Assembly (NCBI RefSeq): GCF_000013385.1
Contig: NC_007760.1
Span: 2,605,001-2,669,000 of the forward strand
Origin: Anaeromyxobacter dehalogenans 2CP-C
Lineage (GTDB): Bacteria; Myxococcota; Myxococcia; Myxococcales; Anaeromyxobacteraceae
DNA: 64,000 nt
Reading direction: 5' to 3'
Part shown: positions 1 to 8,107 of the stretch, one piece after another
Numbering within the stretch: the first letter of the stretch is position 1
How the letters are laid out: every line of letters starts with the position of its first letter
Notes under the pieces: generated by a model
Told to the model about the DNA's origin: nothing
The model's input: the letters and a program-made list of their open reading frames with translations, nothing else
Databases searched by the model: none
Made by a program: the position numbers and the translations under genes

Positions 1-645
1 CGCGCCGAGATCGTCGTGCGGCCCCACGAGCACGCTCGCGTGGCGGGCCGCCCGGTCGAGGATCCGCCGGGTCCACGCGTCGCGCAGCGCGGGCGGCGCC
101 TTCCCCCAGACCGCCTGGAGCGGGCGCTGCACCGGCGCCGTGAGCGCCGCGTACGCCTCGAGCTGCGCGACCGAGCCGAGGATCGTCGGCAGCCCGAGCT
201 GGAGCAGCGGGTCGGCGAAGCTCAGGTTGTGCGTGTACTCGGACACGGCCTGCGCGATGGCGTAGTTCGCGAGGCCCGAGAGGAAGAGCACGCGCGCGTT
301 CGTGAAGCACCGCTGCTCGTGCGCCTGGATGTGCCGGATGGCCCACTCGTCGAGGAAGCCGCGGAGGCGGGCGCCGGTGGTGACCGGCACCTCGCACACT
401 GCGGCCTCGAGCTCGGCCGTGGTGGGATCCTCCCAGCGCCGCGTCCCCACCAGCAGGTGGTCGGCGACGAGGCCCAGGCCGATCGCGTCGCACTCGCCCT
501 GCCAGCGCGCGAGCAGATCCAGCGCCTTGCGGAGATCGTGGTCCACGCCGAACCGGCGGAGCCGGAACGGCTGCCCCATGAACCGCGTGGTGTAGTCGTA
601 GTCTCCGGCGCTCGCGCCGAGGCTGATGCTGACGACGTTCTTCAT
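1..645 (-). CDS. Conserved protein, 3' part outside window (quinate dehydrogenase-like annotation family)
   Basis: An open frame runs leftward from an ATG at 645 to the window edge, giving 215 residues with no stop. It starts MKNVVSISLGASAGDYDY and has a region rich in DAIGLG-type glycines near residue 60. The start resembles proteins annotated, without firm biochemistry, as quinate 5-dehydrogenase-like; this is recalled family resemblance, and no catalytic residues can be assigned. It is divergent from the short-chain dehydrogenase at 881, so the 235-bp gap probably holds both promoters. Codon usage matches the surrounding GC-rich chromosome. The frame is real with good confidence; the function is weakly supported. 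Confidence 0.7.
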   Translation of the reverse strand, partial: MKNVVSISLGASAGDYDYTTRFMGQPFRLRRFGVDHDLRKALDLLARWQGECDAIGLGLVADHLLVGTRRWEDPTTAELEAAVCEVPVTTGARLRGFLDEWAIRHIQAHEQRCFTNARVLFLSGLANYAIAQAVSEYTHNLSFADPLLQLGLPTILGSVAQLEAYAALTAPVQRPLQAVWGKAPPALRDAWTRRILDRAARHASVLVGPHDDLGA

Positions 646-880
646 GTCCATCACCCGCTCGTCGCAATGATGCGCCAGGCGCGGGAAGCGTACGCCGGCA
701 CGAGCGGGGCCAGTTCGAACCGGTCCCCTCGGGCTGGTGTGACAGACGAGCAGGACGTTCGGCCGGCGGTGCCGCCCGGCCGCTCGTTCGCGGTCGTCTC
801 TCGCTGGTCTGCGACCATCGGGCGCAGCCTCGGCGCTCGGCACCAGGAGCACCGTCGGCGAGGACGGCTCGGAGGTCGCC

Positions 881-1741
881 ATGAAGGCATGGAAGGGGAA
901 GCGCGTGCTCATCACCGGGGCCGCGGCCGGGATCGGCCGGGCGCTCGCCGAGCGGCTCGGCGCCCGTGGCGCGGCGCTGATCCTCACCGACCGGGACGAG
1001 GAGCCCCTGGCCGCGACCGCCGACGCGATCCGCCGGGCCGGGGCGGTCGCGGAGCACCACGTCCTCGACGTCACGAAGGGCGCCGCCATCCTGCAGGTGC
1101 GCGACGCGATCCACTCGCGCGGCGGCCCCATCGACGTGCTGGTCAACAACGCCGGGGTGGTCTTCGGCGGCGCGTTCGCGGACGTCCCGCTCCAGAAGCA
1201 CCTCGACACGTTCGCCGTGAACGTGCTCGGGCTGGTCTCGGTGACGCACGCGTTCCTCGACGACCTCGTCGCCCGCCCGGAGGCGCACCTCGTCAACGTG
1301 GCGAGCGCGGCCGGGCTCACCGCGGTGCCGTTCGCGAGCACCTACGCGGCGAGCAAGTGGGCCGTGGTCGGGTTCTCCGAGTCGATCCGGCTCGAGCTCG
1401 CGCGCCAGGGGCACCGCCAGGTGCACGTGACGACCGTCTGCCCGCTGTACGTCTCGACCGGCCTCTTCGAAGGCGCCCGCCCGCCGCTGTTCACCTCGAT
1501 GCTCACGCCGGCGCAGCTCGCCGACGAGATCGTCGAGGGGGTCGAGCAGGATCGCGTCTTCGTCCGCACGCCGTGGCTCGTGAAGCTCGTCCCGTTCCTG
1601 AACGGCGTCCTCCCCACCGGCCTGGCCGACGTCCTGTCCACGGCGCTCGGCGCCGCCGGCAGCATGGAGCAGTGGACCGGGCGCGCCGCGAAGGTGCCCG
1701 AGGCGCCCGCGCGCCGGGTCGCCGGCCGCCGCCGGCGGTGA
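881..1741 (+). CDS. SDR family NAD(P)-dependent oxidoreductase
   Basis: A 286-residue classical short-chain dehydrogenase/reductase. The cofactor motif GAAAGIGRALAERL is at about residues 13-26, NNAG follows near residue 90, and the catalytic pair YAASK is near residue 157 after the conserved Ser region (NVASAAG). Family knowledge predicts reversible NAD(P)H-dependent oxidation/reduction of an alcohol or ketone; the substrate cannot be read from sequence. The C-terminal 60 residues are a longer basic tail (RRVAGRRRR). An upstream GGAGG-type site (cggaggtcgcc) supports the ATG. It is convergent with the H-protein-like gene, with a perfect hairpin between them. Confidence 0.9.
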   Translation: MKAWKGKRVLITGAAAGIGRALAERLGARGAALILTDRDEEPLAATADAIRRAGAVAEHHVLDVTKGAAILQVRDAIHSRGGPIDVLVNNAGVVFGGAFADVPLQKHLDTFAVNVLGLVSVTHAFLDDLVARPEAHLVNVASAAGLTAVPFASTYAASKWAVVGFSESIRLELARQGHRQVHVTTVCPLYVSTGLFEGARPPLFTSMLTPAQLADEIVEGVEQDRVFVRTPWLVKLVPFLNGVLPTGLADVLSTALGAAGSMEQWTGRAAKVPEAPARRVAGRRRR

Positions 1742-1760
1742 GGTCCCGTCGGAACGGCGA

Positions 1761-1782
1761 AGGGCCGGCGCTCGCCGGCCCT
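1761..1782. terminator. Hairpin between convergent genes
   Basis: AGGGCCGGCG, two bases, then CGCCGGCCCT form a perfect 10-bp inverted repeat midway between two converging genes. There is no T-run on either side, so it is at best a GC-rich bidirectional terminator. Confidence 0.5.
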
Positions 1783-1808
1783 CGACGCTTCGGCCCGTCC
1801 GCGGCGGC

Positions 1809-2555
1809 TCAGGTCAGGAAGTACTCCCGGGCCAGCTCGTCCCAGCGCTCCCCTGCCAGCGCGCGGGCGATGCCGTGGACCGGCGTGCCGCCGTCCTGCA
1901 GGACCTGCCCGAGCTCGGGCGCGAGGCGGAGCGCCAGGGTGTCCCCGGCCACGTCGAGCATCCGCTGCGCCGGCGCCTCGGCCTGGAGCTGCCGGAAGTT
2001 CGCCACCAGCCGCGGCGCCTTCACCTTGAACAGCCAGCCCGCGCCGTAGGGGTCCTCGAGCGCGCCGTGGGCGCGGACGCGCGGGTTCACCGCGACCACG
2101 GTGCCGTCCACCGGCGAGAGCATCGCGACCCCGCGGTCCTCGTCGCGCAGCTCGATGGCGGGCTCGCCCTGCGCCACCCGCGCCCCGACCGCGGGCAGCT
2201 CCACCGTCGCCGGCCCCACCAGCTTGTGGGCGAAGTCGTCGATGCCCACGGAGACGAGCCCGTCGCCGCCCAGCCGCGCCCAGGTGTGGCCGGGGTGCAG
2301 GTGCACGTCGGCCGGGACGTGGAACCAGCCGGCCGAGGCCGGCCGGGCGATGGCGGTCGCGCCCGCGGGACGCGCCGCACGGAGGGCGGCGGACACCGCC
2401 TCGCGCACCGGCACCGCGACCCGCATCACCTCGCGCGCCTCGCGCCGGCCGCCCTGCACGTACCTCCAGAACGGGATGAAGAGCAGCAGGTAGCCGATCC
2501 CGAGGCCGTACTCCAGGAGCTTCGCTGGGTACACGGAAAGTAGATCGTAGGCCAT
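1809..2555 (-). CDS. Membrane-anchored GcvH-like (H-protein fold) protein lacking the lipoyl lysine
   Basis: A 248-residue protein. One membrane segment (about residues 14-32) is followed by a linker and an H-protein-like domain (about 78-200) with the markers HTWARL and VSVGIDDFAHKLVG. In true glycine cleavage H protein the lipoylated Lys sits eight residues before the Pro of the turn that precedes the second half-domain. Here that turn is SPVDGTVVAVN, the matching position is Asp in RDEDRGVAML, and no Lys occurs nearby. The protein therefore probably does not carry lipoate. Such membrane H-like proteins occur beside respiratory complexes in other deltaproteobacteria (recalled). A GAGGAG site precedes the ATG. 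The 24-residue gene upstream is 41 bp away on the same strand. Confidence 0.82.
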   Translation of the reverse strand: MAYDLLSVYPAKLLEYGLGIGYLLLFIPFWRYVQGGRREAREVMRVAVPVREAVSAALRAARPAGATAIARPASAGWFHVPADVHLHPGHTWARLGGDGLVSVGIDDFAHKLVGPATVELPAVGARVAQGEPAIELRDEDRGVAMLSPVDGTVVAVNPRVRAHGALEDPYGAGWLFKVKAPRLVANFRQLQAEAPAQRMLDVAGDTLALRLAPELGQVLQDGGTPVHGIARALAGERWDELAREYFLT

Positions 2556-2596
2556 GGGCTCCTCGCTCCGTACGCGTGCGCTGCCGCCGACGGGAG

Positions 2597-2671
2597 TCAG
2601 TGCGAGGCGGAGAGGTTCAGGGCCGGGATGATGGCGAATCCGATGAGGGCCAGCACGAGTGCGAACATCAT
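2597..2671 (-). CDS. 24-residue single-span membrane protein
   Basis: A very short frame starting MMFALVLALIGFAIIP and ending NLSASH. Nearly the whole protein is one hydrophobic segment. It has a strong Shine-Dalgarno sequence (AAGGAG, then six bases, then ATG at 2671) and lies 41 bp upstream of the H-protein-like gene on the same strand, so the two probably form an operon. Function is unknown. By analogy with other tiny membrane subunits it could stabilise a membrane complex that includes its neighbour; this is inference. ATG at 2668 is an alternative start, but the RBS spacing suits 2671. Confidence 0.6.
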   Translation of the reverse strand: MMFALVLALIGFAIIPALNLSASH

Positions 2672-3093
2672 GGCGTGCTCCTTGTCAGCTCCTGCGTTGG
2701 GCTTCGTCGCTGCGGTCCTTCGCCCTTCGACCGTTCTCGATGGCAAGCCGCGGGCCAGCGCACGCGGGCCGCACCCCGATCCCGGGAACCCCGTGCGGAC
2801 GCGGGCGGTTGGGTCGCGAGCGGCCGCGGCGAGCGCCCCGGCGTGCGCCGCGACGCGCACGGCGAACTGCTGAGAGGGACAGCGGCGCCGCGCCGCGCCC
2901 GCCCGGAATGCTCTGAGATTTCGAGGCGATCGGCCTCGCGCCCCGCACTGCGGAGGAACACAACACGGTGCAGAGTTTCGCGACGGTGCGGCGGCGGCCA
3001 CGAGGACCGCATGGAAGGCCCGCCCGCGACGCGGCCCGACGGTAGACGTTCTCCTGCGGTCCCCGCTCGGCGGGTCCGCATCAGGAGAACCTC
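2672..3093. other. Divergent intergenic region, 422 bp
   Basis: No convincing gene was found in any frame. The stretch separates the leftward small-protein/H-like pair from the rightward DUF2892 gene and must hold both promoters. A short palindrome, CGAGGC-GATCG-GCCTCG, lies at 2922-2938 and could be an operator. No clear -35/-10 pair was recognised. Confidence 0.4.
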
Positions 3094-3348
3094 ATGAGCC
3101 TTCACGAAACGTTCAACCGCTCGGCCTTCTCGCAGTTCATCAACGGCGGTCAGGGGCGGGTCCTCAGGCTGGCCGCCGGCCTGGGGTTCCTCGCGGTGGG
3201 GCTCGTCTACCGCGATCGCGCGCTCGGCCTGGCGGCGATGGCCTGGAGCGTGCTTCCGCTGACCGCCGGCGGCTTCGACGTCTGCTACATCAGCGCGGCG
3301 CTGGGCGGCCCGCTCTCGGGAGAGAAGATCAGGCGCCTGAGGAGGTGA
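3094..3348 (+). CDS. DUF2892-like small inner-membrane protein
   Basis: An 84-residue protein with two predicted membrane segments (about 24-42 and 46-66) and the ending FDVCYISAALGGPLSG. That ending resembles the C-terminal G-x-C-P-like turn of DUF2892 proteins, the family of the YgaP membrane domain. A clear AGGAG site lies six bases before the ATG. Members are often found near sulfur or rhodanese functions (recalled), but no such neighbour is visible here. It is transcribed alone and divergently from the small membrane protein. Confidence 0.7.
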   Translation: MSLHETFNRSAFSQFINGGQGRVLRLAAGLGFLAVGLVYRDRALGLAAMAWSVLPLTAGGFDVCYISAALGGPLSGEKIRRLRR

Positions 3349-3543
3349 TCCGGGCACCCCCAAACGCGAGACCGCGTCGCGCAACGTGCGACGGTCGCGC
3401 GCGCCTCGCTCCGTACGTGAGCAGGTGCGCGAGCAGGCCGCGCGAGCCCGGTGGCTCGCCGGTGCGGAGCGCACGCAAGGCCGCGTGGGCATCGCGATGC
3501 GCCGAGCGCTGCCGTGCAGGCGGCGGGCCACTAAAGGAGCAGC

Positions 3544-4254
3544 ATGACCCCTGTCATCGTGATCTCCGGAGCCGTCGGAGCCCTCGGGACCGCCCTCGCC
3601 GGCCACCTCGTCGCGCATGGCTACCGCGTCGCCGGCGTGGGGCTCCGCCGGCACGAGGAGCGCCTGCGAACGCTCGAGGCGGACCTCGGCGCCGGGTTCG
3701 CGGGGTTCACCCTCGAGGCCGACTCGACCGCCGCGTGGGACGCGACGCTCGACGCCGTGGGGTCGCGCCTCGGCGCGGTCTCGGGCGCTGCGCTGGTCGC
3801 CGGTGGCTGGCGCGGAGGCGAGCCGTTCCACGAGGACCGCGACGAGGGGACCTGGCGGAGCATGCTCGACGAGAACCTCGAGTCGGCGCAGCGCGCGCTG
3901 CGCGCGCTGATGCCGCGTCTCGTGGCGCAGCGCTCCGGCAGCGTGGTGGTGGTCGGCTCGCGGAACGTGGAGCGCCCCTGGTCAGGGACGGGCGCGGCCG
4001 GCTACACGGTCGCCAAGACCGCCGTCGTGGCGCTCGCGCGCGTGATCGCCCAGGAGGTGCTGGAGACCGGCGTGCGGGTGAACGCCGTCCTGCCGAGCAC
4101 CATCGACACGCCCGCGAACCGCGACGCCATGCCCGGCGCCGACGCTTCGCGCTGGGTCGCGCCGGGATCGCTCTCGGCCGTCATCGAGTTCCTGCTCTCG
4201 GACGCGGCACGAGACGTGAGCGGCGCGGTGATCCCGGTGTACGGGCGCGCCTGA
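3544..4254 (+). CDS. SDR family oxidoreductase
   Basis: A 236-residue short-chain dehydrogenase. The glycine-rich turn SGAVGALGTAL is at residues 8-18, the conserved Ser is in VVVGSRN, and the catalytic pair is YTVAK with Lys four residues after Tyr. The C-terminus SGAVIPVYGRA fits the family's usual end (SG..I.VdGG) in altered form. AAGGAG precedes the ATG with normal spacing. The substrate is unknown. It is only distantly similar to the SDR at 881, so the two are not a recent duplication. It converges with the DUF5666-like gene across a 42-bp gap. Confidence 0.88.
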   Translation: MTPVIVISGAVGALGTALAGHLVAHGYRVAGVGLRRHEERLRTLEADLGAGFAGFTLEADSTAAWDATLDAVGSRLGAVSGAALVAGGWRGGEPFHEDRDEGTWRSMLDENLESAQRALRALMPRLVAQRSGSVVVVGSRNVERPWSGTGAAGYTVAKTAVVALARVIAQEVLETGVRVNAVLPSTIDTPANRDAMPGADASRWVAPGSLSAVIEFLLSDAARDVSGAVIPVYGRA

Positions 4255-4296
4255 GCGCTCCGGTGGCAGGCGCCGCGCTCGGCCTCCGCCTCGAGC

Positions 4297-4998
4297 TCAC
4301 ATCGGCGGCACCGCGCCGTCCTTCCCGACGAACATCCGATCGACGAGCACCGTCCCGTCCGGCTGGGGCGCCCCCGCCGCGAACACGTGCGCGCCGGTCG
4401 CGATGGCGGCGCGGTCCGCCGGCTCGATGCGCACGACTGGCGTCCCCGGGGGAACGATCACCGTCTGCTTGCCGCCCGCGTACGTGAGCTCGAGCCGCTT
4501 CCCGCCGGACCCGCCGGAGACGTCCGAGACGTTCGCGTTCGTCATCGTGCTCCGAGCGCCCTTCGCATCCTCGGCGCCGGCCACCGTCGCGTTCGTCATC
4601 GAGCTGCCCGGCTTCAGGTCCCAGGGGCGATGCCCCTCGCCCGTGCCCCGCGCCGCCTCGGGGAAGACGTGGACCTCGACGGCGCGCAGCGTGCCGTCCT
4701 TCGCCTGGACCGCCGTCGTGCCGACGTACGCGCCCTTCGCGATCGCGCCGAGATCGGCCCGCGTCGCGGTGCTCACGCGCGACTTCGGCCCGAGCTTCAG
4801 CGGCTGCGGCCGTCCATCCTGCAGCTTCACCGTGACCGAGTCGCCGGCCACCTCGCTCACCACGCCGCGCACGTGCTGCTCGCCCTCCGCGGCGAGCGCG
4901 CTGACCGCCGCCATGCACGCCATGGCTGCCACGACCCACCGCAGCGCCCGCGCGAGCGCCTCCCGCCCGTTCGTCCCGCGCTCCTCACGACCCGCCAT
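4297..4998 (-). CDS. Exported DUF5666-like beta-barrel-domain protein
   Basis: A 233-residue protein with a basic N-terminus and a hydrophobic segment ending near ALAAEGEQ (about 20-40), consistent with a signal peptide. The body has two copies of a small beta-rich unit: VRGVVSEVAGDSVTVKLQDG (about 42-60), and LELTYAGGKQTVIVPPGTPV followed by a GAHVFAAG segment (about 160-220). This pattern is typical of DUF5666-type proteins. Role unknown, presumably periplasmic. The sequence SMTNA(T) recurs as STMTNANV about 20 residues later. It lies just downstream of the molybdoenzyme gene, separated by 24 bp, and may be co-transcribed with it. Confidence 0.72.
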   Translation of the reverse strand: MAGREERGTNGREALARALRWVVAAMACMAAVSALAAEGEQHVRGVVSEVAGDSVTVKLQDGRPQPLKLGPKSRVSTATRADLGAIAKGAYVGTTAVQAKDGTLRAVEVHVFPEAARGTGEGHRPWDLKPGSSMTNATVAGAEDAKGARSTMTNANVSDVSGGSGGKRLELTYAGGKQTVIVPPGTPVVRIEPADRAAIATGAHVFAAGAPQPDGTVLVDRMFVGKDGAVPPM

Positions 4999-5022
4999 GT
5001 CCGCCCCCTTCGCCGGGCACCG

Positions 5023-5727
5023 TCACACGCCCGCGAACCACTCGTACCCGCGGTCCTCCCAGTAGCCGCCGGTCCGAACCGGCAGGAAGGAGACGTCGGT
5101 CACCCACTTCACCATCTTGTAGCCGAGCTTCACCGCGGAGTAGAGCCGCAGCGGCGCGCCGTACTCGCGTGCGAGCGGCTGGCCGTTCATGCCGTAGGCG
5201 AGGATCGTCTGAGGGTGAAGGGCGCTCTCGAGGTCCCACGACGAGTAGTATCCAGCCTCGAACGTGCGGAACTCGACGTACCGGACACGCCGGTCGGGCG
5301 CGACGAGCCGCGCGAGCTCCGAGACGCGCACGCCGTCCCAGGACGCGACGGCGGACCAGCCCTCGACGCAGTGGTGCCGGACGCGCGTGCGCGTCCGCTG
5401 CAGGCGCTGGAGCGCGTCCGCGGACAGGACGACCGGGCGCGCGACGAGGCCTCCGACCCGCAGCGCCCAGCCCTCCGGCGCGGCGGGGTAGTCGCTCCCG
5501 ATCCTGTACTGCGGGAAGTCGCCGGGCGCGCTCTCGTCACTCTCGGCGAGCTCCGGCGCGAGCCGGCCCGGGTCGAAGAGCGCCCGCTGCCAGCGCTCGT
5601 TCACCCGCTCCATGAGGCCCAGGAAGCCCGCCCGCGGGTGGTCGGAGTCGCACGCGACGCCCCCGAGCGCGACGAGCGCCCCCGTGCGCAGGCCGGCCCG
5701 GAGGAACGCTCGCCGCGTACCGGTCAC
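5023..5727 (-). CDS. MsrP/YedY-type molybdopterin-dependent oxidoreductase
   Basis: A 234-residue protein of the oxidoreductase molybdopterin-binding family. The N-terminus TRRAFLRAGLRTGALVALGG is a twin-arginine signal, possibly with a lipobox at LGGVAC. The Mo-ligating Cys is Cys120 in HHCVEGWSAVASWDGV, matching the CVE-x-W signature. The family transfers oxygen atoms or electrons at a periplasmic Mo centre, usually through a membrane cytochrome b; here that partner is the next gene upstream. The start is GTG at 5727, overlapping the cytochrome stop by 4 bp (GTGA), so the two are translationally coupled. Substrate unknown: methionine sulfoxide reduction or sulfite oxidation are family options. 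Confidence 0.88.
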   Translation of the reverse strand: MTGTRRAFLRAGLRTGALVALGGVACDSDHPRAGFLGLMERVNERWQRALFDPGRLAPELAESDESAPGDFPQYRIGSDYPAAPEGWALRVGGLVARPVVLSADALQRLQRTRTRVRHHCVEGWSAVASWDGVRVSELARLVAPDRRVRYVEFRTFEAGYYSSWDLESALHPQTILAYGMNGQPLAREYGAPLRLYSAVKLGYKMVKWVTDVSFLPVRTGGYWEDRGYEWFAGV

Positions 5728-6236
5728 GCCTCGGCCCTCCGTCCGCCCGCCGTCATGTCGACGAGCGTCCGCGGGTGGAGCACCGCCTGCACGACGTGGA
5801 CGACGAGGAACGCGGCGAGCGCCACCAGCACGCCCAGGTGAATCGCGCGTGCCGCGTCGTATCCGCCCAGGAGCGCCGTGAGGCGTGGCAGCTGGACAGG
5901 CTTGTAGATCGCGAGCCCCGACGCGACGAGGAGGGGCGCGATCGCGAGCACGCCGGTGTACACGAGGCGCTGCATCCCGTTGTAGAGCCCCACCGGCGAC
6001 GGCGCGGCACGCCGGAGGCGCAGGTCGTGGAGCACGGTCTCCCACGCGTTCCGCGCGTCGCGCCGCGGGGAGAAGAGCCGCTCGCGCCATGCGCCGCTCG
6101 CGAAGAAGTAGGCGAGGTAGACGAGGGCGTTCGCGGTGAAGATCCAGGCGAACGCGAAGTGCCAGTGCCGCGCTCCCGCGAGCCACTTCCCTACCGTCAG
6201 CACGCGGATGAGGAAGGGCTGCGACGAGCGCGGCAT
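5724..6236 (-). CDS. Cytochrome b561/thiosulfate-reductase-b-like membrane subunit, apparently shortened at N-terminus
   Basis: 170 residues from ATG 6236. Three membrane segments are visible (about 27-47, 88-108 and 128-150). His residues sit in ARHWHFAFAW (24 and 26), in AARAIHLG and in FLVVHVVQAVLH, matching the later haem-b positions of this family. Normal members begin with an extra helix carrying an RHP..VR.THW His motif. No such segment is present upstream in any leftward frame. Either the first helix has been lost or this lineage uses a short form. It is coupled to the molybdoenzyme by GTGA. The RBS is weak (CAGGTCCTCGAG). Confidence 0.68.
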   Translation of the reverse strand: MPRSSQPFLIRVLTVGKWLAGARHWHFAFAWIFTANALVYLAYFFASGAWRERLFSPRRDARNAWETVLHDLRLRRAAPSPVGLYNGMQRLVYTGVLAIAPLLVASGLAIYKPVQLPRLTALLGGYDAARAIHLGVLVALAAFLVVHVVQAVLHPRTLVDMTAGGRRAEA

Positions 6237-6607
6237 CTCGAGGACCTGCCTGGACGCGCCAAGCCAGTCGGACCTAAGGAGCGGATCCCCGCAGCGCGCG
6301 GATTCGACGGGGCGTTCTCGAACCGCGCGCACGAGCGGCAGCGGGTCGAGCGCACCTCCATCCGCCGAGCGGTCGCTGGGCGGCGCAGCTGCCGTGGAAG
6401 CGCGCGGCGCGACCGCGTGCCGCACGCCTTTCCGCCGCGCCCCTTCCGTGGCTCGGGTATGGTGCGCCCGTGCTGCCGATCGTGAGCCGCGCGCCGCTCC
6501 AGCTCGCCCGCCCGTGAGGGCCCGAGGCGAGTTCGCCTCGTAGACCAAGCCGCCGCCGCCACCCTCCTCGGCCGTGCCGGGATTCCCCGGCGCACGGAGC
6601 AGCACGC
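6237..6607. other. Divergent intergenic region, 371 bp
   Basis: This lies between the leftward cytochrome b gene and the rightward YedE gene. It was searched for the missing first helix of the cytochrome (an RHP..THW motif) in leftward frames; none was seen. No RNA gene or strong promoter was recognised. Confidence 0.35.
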
Positions 6608-7708
6608 ATGCAAGCGCAGTCCCCCTCTTCCGCCCTGTGGAAGCTCCTCCTCGCCGGCCTCTTCTTCGGGGTCGTCGCATCGCTGCTCGTGTACGCCGGG
6701 AACCCCGGGAACATGGGCGTCTGCGTCGCCTGCTTCCTGCGCGACATCACCGGCGCGTTCGGCGGGTCCGCCGCCGGGATGGGCGCCCTCGCCTACCTCC
6801 GGCCCGAGCTCCCCGCGCTCGTGCTCGGCGCGGCCGGCGCCGCCGTCGCGTCCGGACAGTTCCGTCCGCGCGGCGGCGTCGCCGTCCTGCCGCGCTTCGT
6901 GCTCGGCTTCGTGTTCATGGTGGCCGCGCTGGTGTTCCTCGGCTGCACCGTGCGCGTGTGGCTGCGCGTCGGCGGCGGCGACCTGAACGCGGTCGTCGGC
7001 GCCGTCGGGCTCGTCGCCGGGATCGCGGTCGGGGCCGCGGTGCTCCGCAGCGGGTACGCGCTCCCGGCGTCGCGCGAGGTGTCCCTCCCTGCGGCGCTCG
7101 CCGTCCCGGGGATCGCCATCGTCCTCCTCGCGATCGCGCTCCTCACCGGGGGAGCGCCCGCCTTCCTCACCGTGGCCCCCGCGGTGAAGCGGGCGCCGAT
7201 CGCGATCTCGCTCGTCGCCGGCCTCGCGCTCGGCGTCGTCGCCCAGCGGAGCCGCCTGTGCACGACCGGCGGCATCCGCGACGTCATCCTCTGGCGCCGC
7301 CCCGAGAAGCTGCTCGGCATCGCGGGGCTGGTCGCGGGCGCGCTCGCGGCGAACGCCGTGCTCGGCCAGCTCCGGTTCGGCTTCGAGGGCCAGCCGATCG
7401 CGCACACCGACGCGCTCACGAATTTCGCGTCCACCGCCGTGGCGGGGCTCGCGGCCGTGCTCATGGGCGGCTGCCCGCTGCGCCAGCTCGTCATGGCCGG
7501 CGAGGGAGACGCCGGCGCCGGCGGCGCGCTCGCGGGGATGGTCGCGGGCGCCCTGTTCGCGCACGGCGCACGCCTCGCCTCCTCGCCGAAGGGCCCCGCG
7601 TCCGGCGCGCTGCCCCTGCTCGCCGTGCTCGCGGCCGTCACGCTCGCGCTCGCCTGGTACCTGCGGAGGCAACAGGCCACGAGCGCCGCCGCCGCGCCCG
7701 ACGCGTGA
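6608..7708 (+). CDS. yedE: YedE-type putative selenium transporter
   Basis: A 366-residue polytopic membrane protein with about ten hydrophobic segments. Four conserved Cys motifs of YeeE/YedE proteins are visible: GNMGVCVACFLRD (about 33-45), GCTVRVWLR (about 115), SRLCTTGGIRD (about 215) and GGCPLRQL (about 288). This pattern fits the YedE (FdhT) branch, proposed to import a selenium compound, rather than the thiosulfate importer YeeE. The expected small partner YedF (a TusA-like redox protein) is not present on either side. The start follows GGAGCAGCACGC. Some uncertainty remains between selenium and sulfur cargo. Confidence 0.85.
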   Translation: MQAQSPSSALWKLLLAGLFFGVVASLLVYAGNPGNMGVCVACFLRDITGAFGGSAAGMGALAYLRPELPALVLGAAGAAVASGQFRPRGGVAVLPRFVLGFVFMVAALVFLGCTVRVWLRVGGGDLNAVVGAVGLVAGIAVGAAVLRSGYALPASREVSLPAALAVPGIAIVLLAIALLTGGAPAFLTVAPAVKRAPIAISLVAGLALGVVAQRSRLCTTGGIRDVILWRRPEKLLGIAGLVAGALAANAVLGQLRFGFEGQPIAHTDALTNFASTAVAGLAAVLMGGCPLRQLVMAGEGDAGAGGALAGMVAGALFAHGARLASSPKGPASGALPLLAVLAAVTLALAWYLRRQQATSAAAAPDA

Positions 7709-8107
7709 CCCGGTCGCCTCACTGCGCGTCGGATCGCCAGTCACTCGAGGTGACCGGCGGAGGCGATTGCGGTCTCCGGGTGCCACTTATACTCTCCGTG
7801 GCGGCCAATCCATTGGCGTGAGGCCGGCCGGGAGACCAGCGACATGAGACGACTTTCACGACGAAGGCCGGAACCCTCCTAGCCGCATGGTTCGTCGGAT
7901 GCTGGAACGCCGCGGCCTCGCTCCTCACGAGGCTGAGGACCGTCTCGCCCGCCGAAGCAGCGCTGATCGACGAGGAAGGCCGATCGCCGGTCAAGTGATC
8001 CGGGACCGGCCGCCGATCGTCCCGCGCTCGCCAGGCAACTCGGTGCCGAGCCGGATGTGACGGCCAAAGGGCTTGACGGACTTCACTGTCGGCGCAAGGA
8101 TGACCCG
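7709..8107. other. Intergenic, 399 bp, with a possible gene remnant
   Basis: A stop-free rightward frame at 7822-7998 would encode a hydrophobic stretch (GTLLAAWFVGCWNAAASLL) followed by an acidic tail ending EEGRSPVK and TGA, but it has no start codon. It may be the end of a decayed gene. A YedF-like gene was looked for here and not found. Confidence 0.3.

Noticed and set aside
7822-7998. Small membrane gene after yedE
   Set aside because: The frame has no ATG, GTG or TTG start with an RBS; kept only as a possible remnant.
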